A stretch of 64,000 nucleotides of DNA, taken from positions 96,213,501 through 96,277,500 of the forward strand of contig JALMGJ010000001.1 of NCBI GenBank assembly GCA_023362775.1, in the 5' to 3' direction. Origin of the DNA: Charina bottae (Eukaryota > Chordata > Lepidosauria > Squamata > Charinaidae). Below are positions 10,995 through 22,169 of this stretch, in pieces. A model generated the notes under the pieces. The model worked only from the letters and a program-made list of their open reading frames with translations. It was not told the origin of the DNA and made no database searches. The position numbers were made by a program, and so were the translations under genes. The stretch's first letter is position 1. Each line of letters starts with the position of its first letter.

Positions 10995-11333
10995 CTGCGA
11001 ATGAAGAAAGCATCGTACCGATCTATCAGGCCCCTTCTTCTTCATTTTTACAACGAGAAATGGTGTGCTAAAACACGTGCCCTTTTGTTCTTTTGGATAT
11101 CCTGTTTGGTCTATGAGCCCTTTAAGCATTTATCCCTTCCTCCCCTTACTACAACAATTCCTGCTTAAATCAAAACATAATGGCGAAATGGTTTGGGAAT
11201 AGCTAAACGTGCTAAACTTGGAAGCCATGCTAGCAAAACACATTAAAAGTGACCAAACTGACCTTTTTCCCCCCTCAGTTTGCAAAAGACACGCACCCAT
11301 CAGTGAACCAAAGAAGCTACGATAGGCAACATG

Positions 11334-11462
11334 CTAAGCCACCAAATTAACCAGGCTTAGCATAAATCCTGCCACAAAATCTTTCATTGATCTGATGGAG
11401 TTGCATGCATAAAGCCGGTAGCCGTGTTTGCCCAACTGAACCCCTTCAATCAATTCAGTCAT
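11334..11462 (-). other. Weak candidate for TMEM270 first coding exon
   Basis: A minus-strand ATG at 11462 with G at -3 opens 42 codons (beginning MTELIEGVQLGKHGYRLY) upstream of the TMEM270 exons. A faint resemblance to the mammalian N-terminal region (an HLY..-type block before a hydrophobic stretch) and the position are the only support. GT donors within it (for example before TTAAT) are phase 0, whereas the favoured acceptor at 10995 needs phase 1. It may therefore be wrong. Confidence 0.2.
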
Positions 11463-12327
11463 TTCAGCCTGTCAGCAGCCCTTGACAGCTGGAAGGCCGT
11501 CCCTTCCTCTCCTAGCTCCCTTTTATAACTTTTATTTTCACTCGTGGTCCCTGGGGCGCACGCTCTCATCCGTTATGGCCAATAAATCCAAGTCCATGAG
11601 CTGGACGTCTCTTTTAACCCTGATCACCAGGGCTTGTCTCCACTTCTTTGCTGCCTTCTGTTTAGTCCCTCGTGCTGAATTTTAAGAACTCATCAAGAGC
11701 GGGTTCCTCAGTTATCCTGCTTTCTTTCTCCCCACCCATCGCTTTTCCTTTTGAAACATTTCTTCTCAGATCGGAAGAGGGAAGGCCCTCGGAGCCCTCT
11801 CCCTTTCTGCACTAGGGAAGAGCAGAGAGTCAGATTTCCCTGTCCAGTCACGTACAGTTCCAAGGTCCTGAGAAATTTCAAAGAGGTAATGATTTGTCCA
11901 CAACTTCCCTTTCGCTCCACTCTCAAGCAGCTGTTAAGCAGGTTCCAGCTAAACACCTTGGCTTTCAGCTTTGTGACATGACAGTGATGTCACGGCAGAG
12001 GCCCCTCAAGTGTGAAATCATGAAGGCTGGCCCCACTGTGACCATGCACTGGGCTGGCTTCACGCAATGCACTACACCTTATTCCCAGGTTAATACAGCA
12101 CAACCACCATGTTCACTCTGCAAAGTGAAGTCATATTACTATTTCACACAACATGCCACAACAATGGCTCGGTTTGCACAGTATGAACCACAAACTTTCA
12201 ATCCCCAGGGTTGCCTAGATCAGCCTGTTGTTGGACTCATAATTATGCTTGGCAAGTTGAGTTAAATGTAAGGGGAAGGCAATGGAGAAAGTGGGGGGGG
12301 GGGGTCAAAGAGATTACTTGGATCTAT
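11463..12327. other. TMEM270-METTL27 intergenic region, left part
   Basis: No gene or recognisable repeat is supported. The open frames at 11482-11685, 11708-11956 and 11894-12265 lack family features. Confidence 0.35.
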
Positions 12328-12781
12328 TTGGAAAAGCTAAGTAAAGGTAAAGGTTCCCCCCGCACATTTCTGCAGTCGTGTCCGACTCTAGGGGCCAGTG
12401 CTCATCTCCGTTTGTTAGCCAAAGAGCCAGCGTTGTCCGAAGACGCTTCCACAGTCATGTGGCCGGCATGATGCACGCGGAACGCTGTTACCTACCCACC
12501 GAAGTGGGTTACATTTGTTTCCGACTCTAGGGGGCGGTGCTCATCTCCATGACAGGCACGGAACGCTGTTACCTACCCACCCAATAGGTACGAGGTGGTA
12601 CCTATTCATCTACTTGCATTTGCATGCTTTCAAATTGCTAGGTTGGCAAGAGCTGGGGCGAGTGCGGGACTAGAGATTCAAACCTCCAAACTTGCGATCT
12701 TCTGATCGACAAGCCTGGCGTCTTACCTGCTGAGCCACCATGCCCCTATTGTTCCCACAATTCCCTATATTGGAAAAGCTA
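12328..12781 (-). mobile_element. Sauria-type SINE with internal partial duplication
   Basis: Same family and orientation as 746-1104. The 12-mer TTGGAAAAGCTA flanks it (12328-12339 and 12770-12781). Part of the body (CCGACTCTAGGGG..CGGTGCTCATCTCC and AACGCTGTTACCTACCCACC) appears a second time at about 12510-12590, giving a locally duplicated copy. Confidence 0.8.
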
Positions 12782-13280
12782 CACATTAATAAAAACGGGT
12801 CAGGATGGAGAACTTCTTTCCATGCAGTCACCAGGATCAAATCCAACTTTAGCCCATTATTAGCACGTTGTGCACTCAGCTGATCAAGGACCAATGTAAG
12901 TTCTGGCCACCACACTTCACGAGGAGAAAGAAACTGATACACGTTCATAAAGGGTAATGAGGACAATCAGATTACAAACTAAATCCTACGAAGACCGAAA
13001 GAGAATGCTATGTTCAGCCTTGAGAAGAATGACCAGGGAATCTGGTAGCACTCTTCGCTTCCAGTTCCTGAAAGTAGAACTGCGCTTTTTCCTAAGCTGG
13101 CACCATAGCTGCACAGACTCAGGAAAAGATTACTTTTTCAAGAGCTTTCAATAGTTCCAGCGAAGGAGCTCACACAGGATCCAAAGCCCCTTTGTCTCCT
13201 TCACTGCGTGACTCTGCCTTAAAGGATGTCACACGCAAGGTCAAGGGGATTATTTATATATTTGTTTTGAAGTCTTTAAA
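12782..13280. other. Intergenic sequence without recognised content
   Basis: Small open frames only (12957-13154 plus, 12670-12966 minus, the latter running into the SINE). No family is recognised. Confidence 0.35.
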
Positions 13281-13281
13281 G

Positions 13282-13350
13282 CAGTGTTTCTCAACCTTGG
13301 CTGCTTGAAGATGTGTGGACTTCAACTCCCAGAATTCCCCAGCCAGCATG
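13282..13350. mobile_element. Half copy of the hAT foldback family A
   Basis: Left arm only: CAGTGTTTCTCAACC through the GTGGACTTCAACTCCCAG block. There is no mirrored arm. Confidence 0.7.
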
Positions 13351-13584
13351 CATTGGTGCGGAATATCCTGTGTTTGGCCATCTCAGAGCAAGGCCCTGCA
13401 TGCTACTCCCACCAAGATAGCTTGAAATTAAGCTTGTCTTTTAAAAACAATCCAAGGATTAATTATTGGGTGTTCTTGAACTTCTAGTTGCCCTTGGCCT
13501 GTAGTCATTACTTCCCCAGCTTCCGGACTGATAGATAAAGGTAGCAACAGGGCATGTTTATACAAAAGAGCAATCACACCTGCC

Positions 13585-13720
13585 CTTTGGATCAGTGGTT
13601 CTCAACCTTGGCAGCTTGAAGACGTGTGGACTTCAACTCCCAGAATTCCCCAGCCAGCATGCTGGGAGTTGAAGTCCACACATCTTCAAGCTGCCAAGGT
13701 TGAGAAACCCTGCTTTAGAT
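13585..13720. mobile_element. hAT foldback element, family A, with target duplication
   Basis: A palindromic 120-bp element (13593-13712) has arms mirrored around CCAGCATGCTGG. Flanks CTTTGGAT and CTTTAGAT match at 7 of 8 positions, as for a hAT 8-bp target duplication. It lies about 360 bp upstream of the METTL27 start codon. Confidence 0.85.
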
Positions 13721-13899
13721 ACTGCTTCCTTGGCTTTTTAATGACATCCTTGTTATCTCCTTTTTTTTTTCCCGGAGCCAACCATTTGTCCTTCGGGGGA
13801 GTGCCCCCAAATCCCACCCGCAGCAGCTCCCGATTCCTTGCTCTGTGTCTTGTTGAAGGAACAGGAAAGTAGCCTATTTTCCCAGGTAGCCAACCTACC

Positions 13900-14073
13900 G
13901 AGCAGCTCCCCAGAAGAGAGCGGCCAAAAGATGCCCCCGCCGCCAGCCAAAGCGCTCGGGGACGCGTTCGCCTCGGAGAGGCAACGTCGTAAGCGGCTGG
14001 GCAGGAGCGGGGCGGCCAATGGGGTGGAAGGCGGGTTGGAAGGCCGCCCCCGCCCGCCTACTTCCAGCTGGCT
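13900..14073 (+). promoter_or_regulatory. Putative METTL27 promoter, GC-rich, with GC box and CCAAT box
   Basis: The sequence turns GC- and CpG-rich from about 13.78 kb to 14.26 kb. A GC box (AGCGGGGCGG, about 14006-14013) and a CCAAT box (14016-14020) lie 54-70 bp before the METTL27 start codon, and there is no TATA box. This is consistent with a CpG-island housekeeping promoter. The transcription start itself cannot be seen. Confidence 0.55.
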
Positions 14074-17000
14074 ATGGCCGCCCTCTCCAGCCGCAGCCTG
14101 GCCGAAGTGCAGCGCCGCGTGGCCGAGATGCACCACCAAAGCGATCTGCAGCAGCAGTTGCGCTTCTACAACGGCTGGGCCGAAGACTACGACCAGGTGC
14201 CTCTCCCCCTCCTTCCCCACGTCGCTCGGGGGAGAATCCCGCTTCCTGCGTCCGGAAGAAGTCCTAAAGCGCCTGCCCTCTTGAGCATGTGCAGAGCGTG
14301 TTTACCCTGCCGTCCAGGGATTCCAGCTGCTGTCCTCCGCGCCGCCGGCTTGGCTTGGGGCTGGTAGTGCCGGGAGGGTTAAAAGGAAGGGATTTGAGGA
14401 GTTCTTGGCTTTCCCACCGTAATACCTAAACCGAGGCTGGAGCGCAGAGTCGCTTTAATAGTTGGAGCTGGACGGACTGAGTTGGCAGAGTATTCCTATA
14501 TTCTTAATATAAGCCCCAGAACTGCGTAGAGTGACTTCCTAGCCCTTTCCCACAGCGTAATGGACCAAAAATGTGTCTTTAGGTCGGACATCCAGCCCCC
14601 CTCCATTCCTAAACCAACCGAAGGTTAATCTGTAAAGCAGAGCTTTCCAAACTGTGTGTCAGGACACGTTAGTGTGTCGGCTGCACTGTCTGGGTGTGTC
14701 ATGGCTGCTGCTGCTGCCTCCGAGCCCTGCCAGGATTCCATGCAGGTCCTAGTGCCTGCCTTGTGCCCTGCTGTAAGAGTGTGTCGCCAAATGATGCCCT
14801 GCTGTAAGAGTGTGTCGCGAAATCATGCATGTCTAAAAAGTGTGTCACCAACATGAAAAGTTTGGAAAGCTCTGCTGTAAAGAGAGAGCTAATCTGCGCT
14901 AATGAAAATTATTAAGCCATCAAAAATGTTAATCTTAACAGAATAATTTAATCTCCATGACTTGGAACACTGCAAAAGAGTTTTTTTAAGCATCCTGTAT
15001 TTATATCCTGCCTTATCTATGGCAGTTCAAGGCAGCAGCTGTGGGATTTTCCCTTCATTTTACTTCCACAACAACTCAGTGAGGTAGGTTGGGCGTCAAG
15101 GGTTACCAGCCCAGAGTCACAAGATCAGTTTCCATAGTTGAAGGTGGATGTGAAGTGGGTCTCCCTAGTCCTACTCCAGTGTTTCTCAACGTTGGCGACT
15201 TTAAGATGTGTGGACTTCAGCTCCCAGAATTCCCCAGCCAGCGTGCATATTCCACACCAATGCATGCTGGCTGGGGAATTCTGGGAGTTGAAGTCCACAC
15301 ATCTTAAAGTCGCCAAGGGTGAGAAACACTGTCCTACTCCAACTTCTTAAGCACTACAGCTAAGAGATTTCTTAGTGGCCTCTCCTCCAGGTACTAACCA
15401 AGCCTGGCCCAGCTTAGGTTCAGGTTATCTTCCCAGACAAGGCTCTCTGGGCCTCGGCGAAACAAGACTCTGGTCTGGCACATCTGGAGCGGAGCCACAA
15501 AGCAAAACTGCGGAATGTTCCGTTTGGACAGAAAAGGACAAAGTTTAACTCTTTGCACTGTCATAAAGTTCTGCAGATGGCCTTCAGCAAATCTTGGTTT
15601 TACTTTCTGCAGTTGATACCCCTGTTTTATTAGGTGCAATTATTTTAACTGCTCATTAATAGGTAAACATGCCAACCTTGGCGCCCCCCCCCCCTTCTCG
15701 GAGTGACTAGAGCTCTCCTCTCTTCTAGGATGTGGCGCTGTTGCGGTATCAAGCCCCAAGCCTGACTGCCGCTTCCTTGGCCTCCGTTTTCCAGGGTTCC
15801 CTTGAGGATGCGCTGGTGCTGGATGTGGCCTGTGGCACAGGCCTCGTGGCCCAGGAGGTAACTGTGGTCAGAGTCGTGCTTCAGCCAGAGACATTGGGCT
15901 GATCTCCCCCAAGGTTTGGGGACTATCATCTTGCAATTGTCCCTCTGCTGTGCTTCGAAAACTTATCACAGAGGGGCGCTACTAATGGTGGCCTATAGAC
16001 CACATGCAGGCACTCAGCCCTATTTTTGCCTTGTGCCGTTGCCATTGGGGGCACCCTATTTGTTCATTTTTTTCCCCCTTGAAAATAAGGCTAAGGAGAA
16101 GTCATCCTCAGCCCTGTTTTCTGGTGCTAATACAGAATTTGCATGTAGCAGGCAAAACTTTAAGACGTTTTCACCAATTTGGGGCCCAGCAGAAACCAGG
16201 AGCATCATCAACCATAAACTACGAGGGTATGTAGGGAGAAGTAACATAGTGCATGTCATGACATCATTGTGTGAATGAGACGATGATGTAATTTCTGTCA
16301 TTGGCGTGATTACACCGTTTTGCTGTCTTTGTGGCTTCTGAGAGAGGCCTGGATACAGCTGCTGAGAGAAGATGAGGTAGTCCAAAACATCTAGAAAACA
16401 AAATGTTGGGGGAAGAATAAACTTTCCTAAAATGTGTTCTCCCTTTTGCAGAAGGAATGCTTCTTGATGAGTGTGTTCTGCTTTCAAACACTTGATGCTT
16501 TACTCATAGACAAGTGTAATCAATTAACTCATTTATCAATCCCAAGATTTATTTAATAGGAATGAAAGAAGTAGGTTTACTTTGTCAGACTGCATTCTTG
16601 TTTCACTGTAGGTAGCATCTTAGAAGATGCCTTCCCTCCTGTATAGTATGAGACAGATAAAGGAGAGAATGCCTCTTCCAATACTGTTTCAGCCTCCCTT
16701 AGTTTTGGTAAATCGTTTTAAAATAGCTGGATGAATTGAGAGCACTGTCTTGATCTCATCAAAACGTATTGTTGTAAACCGCCCAGAGTCTACTGTTGTA
16801 GAGATGGGCGGTGATAAATTCGAATAATAAATAAATAAATAAAACACAGTCATCTGTTACAAGCCACAGTGACATCCAAATGATGACACGTACACTGTGA
16901 CATCATCATGCAAATGACTCAATTATGTATGCTCATGCCCAAAAGTCAATCACTCAGTAAAGCTGACCCATTGCTTAAATGCTGCATAGCAGCCTGTTTC

Positions 17001-20000
17001 CTGGCATAAAAACATGAAGCGACAGTGGCAGGCATTGGCATCCAGAGTTAACTGCAGGGATCCCAAAATGATGAAATGTGCCATGATGTCATAACGCAGT
17101 TTTGCCTTTCCGTACGGGCAATGTAGCATTGCATCCAAGTACATAAGGGTGCGTTGTAAAATCATCATACACATTTCATCACTTGTGCACACTCCATGGA
17201 CCATGGTGCCACTGAAGGTCCCCCTACTGATTCTGTCTTGGCCAGGCCCCATTTGGCTTGCAGTGTTCTGTTTAGCTGTTGGCAACGAGGGACTGTCTTT
17301 CTGTCTGGGGTCCTGTGACTTACGCCGTGTGTTCTCAGCTTCAGGCAAAAGGTTTTCGCCATATCCACGGCCTGGATGGCAGCCAGGGGATGTTGGAACA
17401 CGCACAGCACAAAGGACTGTATGAGGATCTGAAGTTGTGCTTGCTAGGCCAGGAAGCCTTACCAGCCCCTGAAGGTAACAACGGGAACAGTTTGTCCTCA
17501 GCAATGGACTGAAAAGGGTAGAGAAAGGGAAGAGGCTGGGGTGTGTTGGCATGCATGGAGGTTTCTAGGAAAAGCTGCCTGTCTCCTTCCTTGACACCAA
17601 CTGTTACTCGTTCATCTTCTCCTCTGCAGGCTGCTACGATGCTACTGTGATCGTGGGTGCACTCAGTGAGGGACAAGTGCCCTCTGGTGTCATTCCCCAG
17701 CTGCTTCTGGTCACCAAACCAGGTACGCTTTTGCAAAAGAGACCCAGATGTAGCGCAGAGGACTTATAACAGGGGTGGGCAACTTTCTCCAGTGTCCGTG
17801 ATCACTGTGTGATCTTGCGCCATTGAGTATGCAACAGTGAAAACGAGAAATGGTTCACATTGAGTGAAATTGCCACATCTCGTAATATTTTGCCTATTCC
17901 CGTGTGAGAATATCAAGCATTGGTGAGATATTGGCCTCTAAAAAAATAGTTCATTAGTTCATTAATTAAAAACTAATTTTAGCATTCTGCAGTTATCATC
18001 TAGATCAGTGTTTTTCAAACTGGCTGGGGAATTCAGGGAGTTGAAGTCCACGCATCTTAAAGTTGCCACGTTTGAGAATCACTGATCGTGGGTGAGCTAC
18101 AATAAGCAGTCAATGAGGCAGGGGAGGCCAGTGGCACCGAACACTGACCAGCATTATGCAACTGTTCCATCTTACTTTCCTTAATAGATTTGCTCTGGTA
18201 AGGAAAAAATGGTGAAAGAAACAGTAGAAAATACAGGAGGATTATATTATGTGTTCTGCATTCTCCTTGACATTTTGTGGATTAGGCAAGGTGATTGCAC
18301 ACTAAAAGCCTTGTAAGGAAGCACCATCAGGGCTGCCCTGAGGAATAGCAAGTAGTTGGAAATCTGGAATTCATTAGGTTGAACCCCAGTATCCTCTACC
18401 CATTGATGGAGAGGAGGACCCCGAAGTGGCTTCTGTTCGATGCTGCAACTATCAGCTGATCAGAATCAACTCAGAATGCTGAAGTCTACCAAATGCTTCA
18501 AATCAGCCCAGGCTTTTATTAAAAATCCTGTATGGTAATTTTAAGAGGAAGCATTTGCAAGGAAACCAATACAAGCAGAAATGAAACCAGACTAATCTTG
18601 GCCAGCATAATTGAAAATACTGTCTGAAGCATCATGAATGAAGCAATACGCCCCCCCCCCCAAAAAAAAAATCTTCCAAAGAAGATTCAGCCCTCTGAAT
18701 GGAGACAGGAAGATGACTTTATCTTACATATTACGGGCAAAATTATCCTAACCGGATGCTCTAATGAGTGCAGAATCATTCTTACCAAATGTAGCAACAA
18801 GGGTCGATTGTGACCAAAGTTGTATAGATAATAAGGAAAGGGCTATCTTTGCCAACTGCTTTTTTCAAGGACGTATCTAAACATTTGCAGTTAGGTCACT
18901 GGGTCTAGCAGATAAGATGAGTTAGTGGTGTACGATTGCTGGTAATCAGTGGTACTTGAACTGAATTTTTCAGGGCTGGACCTAGAGAGAATGGGAAGTT
19001 CTCACATTGTAACAGTTCCCAGTGGGATGTTCATTGTACATATAATGTTGTCTTATTGCTTCATGGGACCTTAAGAGAACAAAAGGACTAATGACACTTT
19101 AGGGCAGTGTTTCTCAACCTTGGCAACTTTAAGATGCGTGGACTTCAACTCCCAAAATTCCCCAGCTAGCCATGCTGGCTGGGGAATTCTGGGAGTTGAA
19201 GTCCACGCATTTTAAAGTTGCCAAGGTTAAGAAACACTGCTTTAGAGACTAGAAGCATTGCTGGTGTGTATTTGCTTCATCAGGTATTAAAATCAGACTG
19301 AGAAAATGGATGGGTATCGAGATGAAAAGGACCATAGCTTGTCACGCAGGAGTTACAGACAAATTTGGAAGAGATTCAAATCTAGAAGGCTGCTGTCAGT
19401 CATTGCAGATAATAATCCTGAGCTAGATAGATTGGTGATCTGACTTATGATGAGGCATTGTTCTTAAGCTGAGTTCCTACATGCAGTAATTGAATCTCCT
19501 TTGGCATCTGTCTGGGGAATTAAAATGGGCAAGGTGGGGGATGCAGTGTTGTGATCCAACTTCCACTCCTTTTATACAGTACAGAAGGGGTGGGGCTTGG
19601 ATCGCAAGGCCACGCCCACCCTCTTACTGTTTTTGACCCACCCCTGTGGACACTGATGCATCTCCCGGAGTTTATGGTGGTCATGATGCTTTTCATTAGA
19701 GCTGGCTGAGTGCAGATTAAGGAAGGACTTAGGGTTTATTTGAATGCTCCTTAGCTTGTGCTTCCTCCAAGGCACCTGAATATCCTCTCTAGGAACTGTA
19801 AATGCAACTGGATCTTAGGCTGATCTTGTGAAACTGACTGATGATCAAAACAGGAGAAATAGAAAGGACTTTTTCACGCCATGTACGATCAACTTCTGGA
19901 ATGCATTGTTGCAAGATGTAATGATAGTTGGGAGCTGAGATTTATTTTATTTATTTTATTTTATTTTTATCCTGCCTTTATTATTTTTATAAATAACTCA

Positions 20001-21793
20001 AGGGGACGAACATACCTAATCCTCCTTCTTCCTCCTAGTTTCCCCACAACAACCACCCTGTGAGGTGTATTGGGCTGAGAGAGGGGGACTGGCAAGGTCA
20101 CCCAGCTGGCTTTCATGCCTAAGGCGGGACTAGAACTCTCAGTCTCCTGGTTTCTAGCCCCGCACCTTAACCACTAGACCAAACTGGCTTTCTTTAATAC
20201 TTTTTAAAAAGAGGTCAGACAAAATACATGGAGTGGAGATGGGAAAGGGATCTAACTGGGACTGCTAAATGGAGCCCCCAGGTTCAGTCGACTTTTAAAT
20301 AGCTGGTATTGCTGGGCCAAGCACAAGAGAACCCTTTTGCATTTTTAATGCCCATGAGCGTTTCCCAAAGGGACCAAATTAGCTACTTTTGGGCACAGGA
20401 TATTGGACTGGCTAGATCCAGAACCCATAGCCACTAGATGGCGCTGCTATCTTGCAACACTTCATAAACAGACCAGTGAAGGAGAAGACCTGGAGGGATG
20501 ATTTGCAAAAGCTGCTTTGATTAATTTCATGCACGCGGTCAGGTGTGTGCATGGCTGAAAGGCAGAAACACCATTTAAAATGTATTTTGATCAGGGCCAT
20601 GCAGAACCATAGATGGGTTGTAGAGTCACCTTTCTTCAGATTGCCTGTGTTTGTGTGTGTGTATCCTGGAATCATACGTGTTCTTTCTCAAAAATTGAGT
20701 TTTAGTCTTTCCTGTCTCCTCCTCCTCCTGCTCTAGTTACATGCATTTGGGAATGGCTTTATTTGTCATTCAATTTCTCTTCCCTGTGTGAAGATGTGAT
20801 GAGCAAACCTTGCCAGTTTCATCACTGCAAACTTGCTTTTTGGTCATCCCCTCCCTCCTGGTGAACAGAGAGAGACTGGATAGGTTCACACAACACGCTC
20901 AGCCCTAAACCTGGATTAACAATGCACAAGTCCTGTATCCAAAGAATGTGCTATTGCCTGGACAAATAAACCATGTTATAGTTTAATGTAACAGCCTGGT
21001 TCCCACAACCTGCTGCACCATAAACTACTCGACCACATTTTATCCTGGTCTAGCATGAGTTCAGTTCAGCTTCATCCAGTGCCACCCTTTCAGTTTCATC
21101 AGGGCTAGGGAGACCTGCCGCCTCGTCCTCCTCTTTCTCCTATTTTCACTTCATTGTCTGGTTGTAAGGGGGAGAGTGTTCCTGTATGAGAACATTAGTG
21201 TATCTAGTAACAGTTACATCTCTTCAGAAAGCAGTGGGTATTTCTGGATTTCCTGCCACAGAAGTCAGCATTCCTTGGCTTTTCTGGACCTTTTCTGGAC
21301 TTTGCAGTTAACCAGGGTCAGGCCTGGTTGGTACTTGGAGGGGAGCCTGGTTCTGCAGGGGACAGGTCAAAACAGTCAAGATGGCAGTCTGAATTATATG
21401 GTTGTGGTTGCTGTCTTTATTTTTTTTTTATTTTTATTTTTACAAATTCCTTCCATATTGTGACATGTCCCCAAGAGTCAAACTCAGCGTGAAGGAGATT
21501 CTTACCTTTAGCTTGTTTTTGTACCTATCAAGGCTTTCCTACTGATTTAGACTGAAATGTTGTGACCTTGCACAACAGGTGGCTATGTGTGCCTGACCAC
21601 ACGAAACAACCTGAGCAACTTACGATATAAGACTGAACTGCAGCAGTTGCTGAATGAACTGGAGCAGCAAGGATTGTGGGAAAAGGTTCGGATGCAGGAA
21701 GTTGAAAAATGGGAGAGAGCGACATCGGAGCAGGAATCGGGTCAGGACTCGGACTATATCTCTGGCGTGGTCTACATCTACCGAAAAAAATAA
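14074..21793 (+). CDS. METTL27: METTL27 (WBSCR27), SAM-dependent methyltransferase-like protein, 5 exons
   Basis: Class I SAM-binding methyltransferase fold; the substrate is not established. Coding exons are 14074-14196, 15729-15857, 17339-17474, 17630-17722 and 21579-21793. All have GT donors and AG acceptors, with junction phases 0, 0, 1, 1. The total is 696 nt, 231 residues plus stop, close to the human length (~245). Exon 1 gives LRFYNGWAEDYDQ. Exon 2 carries SAM motif I, LDVACGTGLV (about residues 72-81). Exon 3 has GFRHIHGLDGSQGML with the acidic residue D97 after strand beta-2. Exon 4 has YDATVIVGALSEGQVP (motif IV region). Exon 5 starts GGYVCLTTRNN and ends in IYRKK. The first ATG downstream of the CCAAT/GC-box region was taken as the start. 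Intron 4 (3.86 kb) holds SINE and hAT insertions. It is divergent from TMEM270, as in human. Confidence 0.93.
14630..14882. mobile_element. hAT element, family B (CAGAGCTTTCC termini), in METTL27 intron 1
   Basis: CAGAGCTTTCCAAACT at 14638 is mirrored by AGTTTGGAAAGCTCTG ending at 14874. The exact 8-bp duplication CTGTAAAG lies at 14630-14637 and 14875-14882. Inside, a unit of about 33 bp (CCCTGCTGTAAGAGTGTGTCG) is present twice. Confidence 0.9.
14990..15365 (-). mobile_element. Old SINE/L2-tail remnant interrupted by a hAT foldback element
   Basis: CAACAACTCAGTGAGGTAGG..CCCAGAGTCAC and, past the insertion, a continuation to about 15365 read as a decayed CORE/MIR-like SINE on the minus strand. 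The 15177-15331 hAT element sits inside it, so the SINE is older. Confidence 0.45.
15169..15339. mobile_element. hAT foldback element, family A, perfect target duplication
   Basis: Element 15177-15331, both arms complete, interior GTGCATATTCCACACCAATGC between the arms. TCCTACTC is exactly duplicated at 15169-15176 and 15332-15339. It lies in METTL27 intron 1. Confidence 0.92.
15858..17338 (+). other. METTL27 intron 2
   Basis: Contains an L2-like tail at 16773-16843. Several TGACATCAT/ATGATGTCAT-like words occur at about 16255-16290, 16866-16910 and 17080-17090. No nested gene is seen. The 200-codon minus-strand frame 16950-17552 overlaps exon 3 in antisense and has no family features. Confidence 0.6.
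18006..18084. mobile_element. hAT foldback element, family A, internally deleted
   Basis: CAGTGTTTTTCAAACTGGCTGG joins directly to the right arm (GGGAGTTGAAGTCCACGCATC), so most of the left arm is missing. The target duplication is not clear. Confidence 0.7.
19097..19247. mobile_element. hAT foldback element, family A
   Basis: Complete palindromic element (19105-19239). Flanks CTTTAGGG and CTTTAGAG match at 7 of 8 positions. Confidence 0.88.
19938..20190 (-). mobile_element. tRNA-derived SINE, same family as 6340-6690
   Basis: The minus strand begins near 20190 with AGCCAGTTTGGTCTAGTGG. The GGTCACCCAGCTGGC region follows (read on plus), and it ends in an A/T-rich tail near 19940. Single-unit copy without the internal duplication seen at 6.5 kb. 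Confidence 0.75.
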
Positions 21794-21930
21794 GAGTCTG
21801 GTTTAAACATTCTTCATTCCTCTTCATGTTGGGAGATCCTTCCAGGCAGACTCGGGAGCCTCCACGAAGGGCTGGGACTCAACATGACTTAGCTTTAACA
21901 TCTGTGTTTTTTTAAAATATGTGAAGCAGT

Positions 21931-21936
21931 AATAAA
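21931..21936 (+). terminator. METTL27 polyadenylation signal candidate
   Basis: AATAAA, 138 bp after the METTL27 stop codon, followed by a GT-rich stretch (GTGGCTTGTTTG). The earliest canonical signal downstream of the stop. Confidence 0.65.
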
Positions 21937-22169
21937 GCAGGCTGGACCGTGGCTTGTTTGCAGAGTATATTCTCTTTACACTTAACGAGCTGCCATAACC
22001 CCTCAATATGTTCCAGATCAATTTAGGTTCTGGCACTTCCATAAAATCATGTTTTTGCACAAAAACTTCATTCCCAGCTTCTCCTCCTCCAATAGTCTTC
22101 ATGAAGTCTTCATTTGTAGATGTAGCATTTCCTTCATCTTAGCAGTCAACATTACCAAATGTGTGCAAT

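Larger units (their letters stand above)
17723..21578 (+). other. METTL27 intron 4
   Basis: Holds a hAT remnant starting CAGGGGTGGGCAAC near 17770, hAT family A copies (18006-18084 and 19105-19239), a SINE (19938-20190), a T-rich tract at 21420-21442 and a family D fragment near 21360-21390. No internal exon is supported. Confidence 0.7.

Noticed and set aside
13753..14220. 155-codon minus-strand open frame
   Set aside because: GC-rich antisense shadow of METTL27 exon 1 and its promoter.
16950..17552. 200-codon minus-strand open frame
   Set aside because: Antisense to METTL27 exon 3 and its flanks; composition and lack of family features indicate a shadow.
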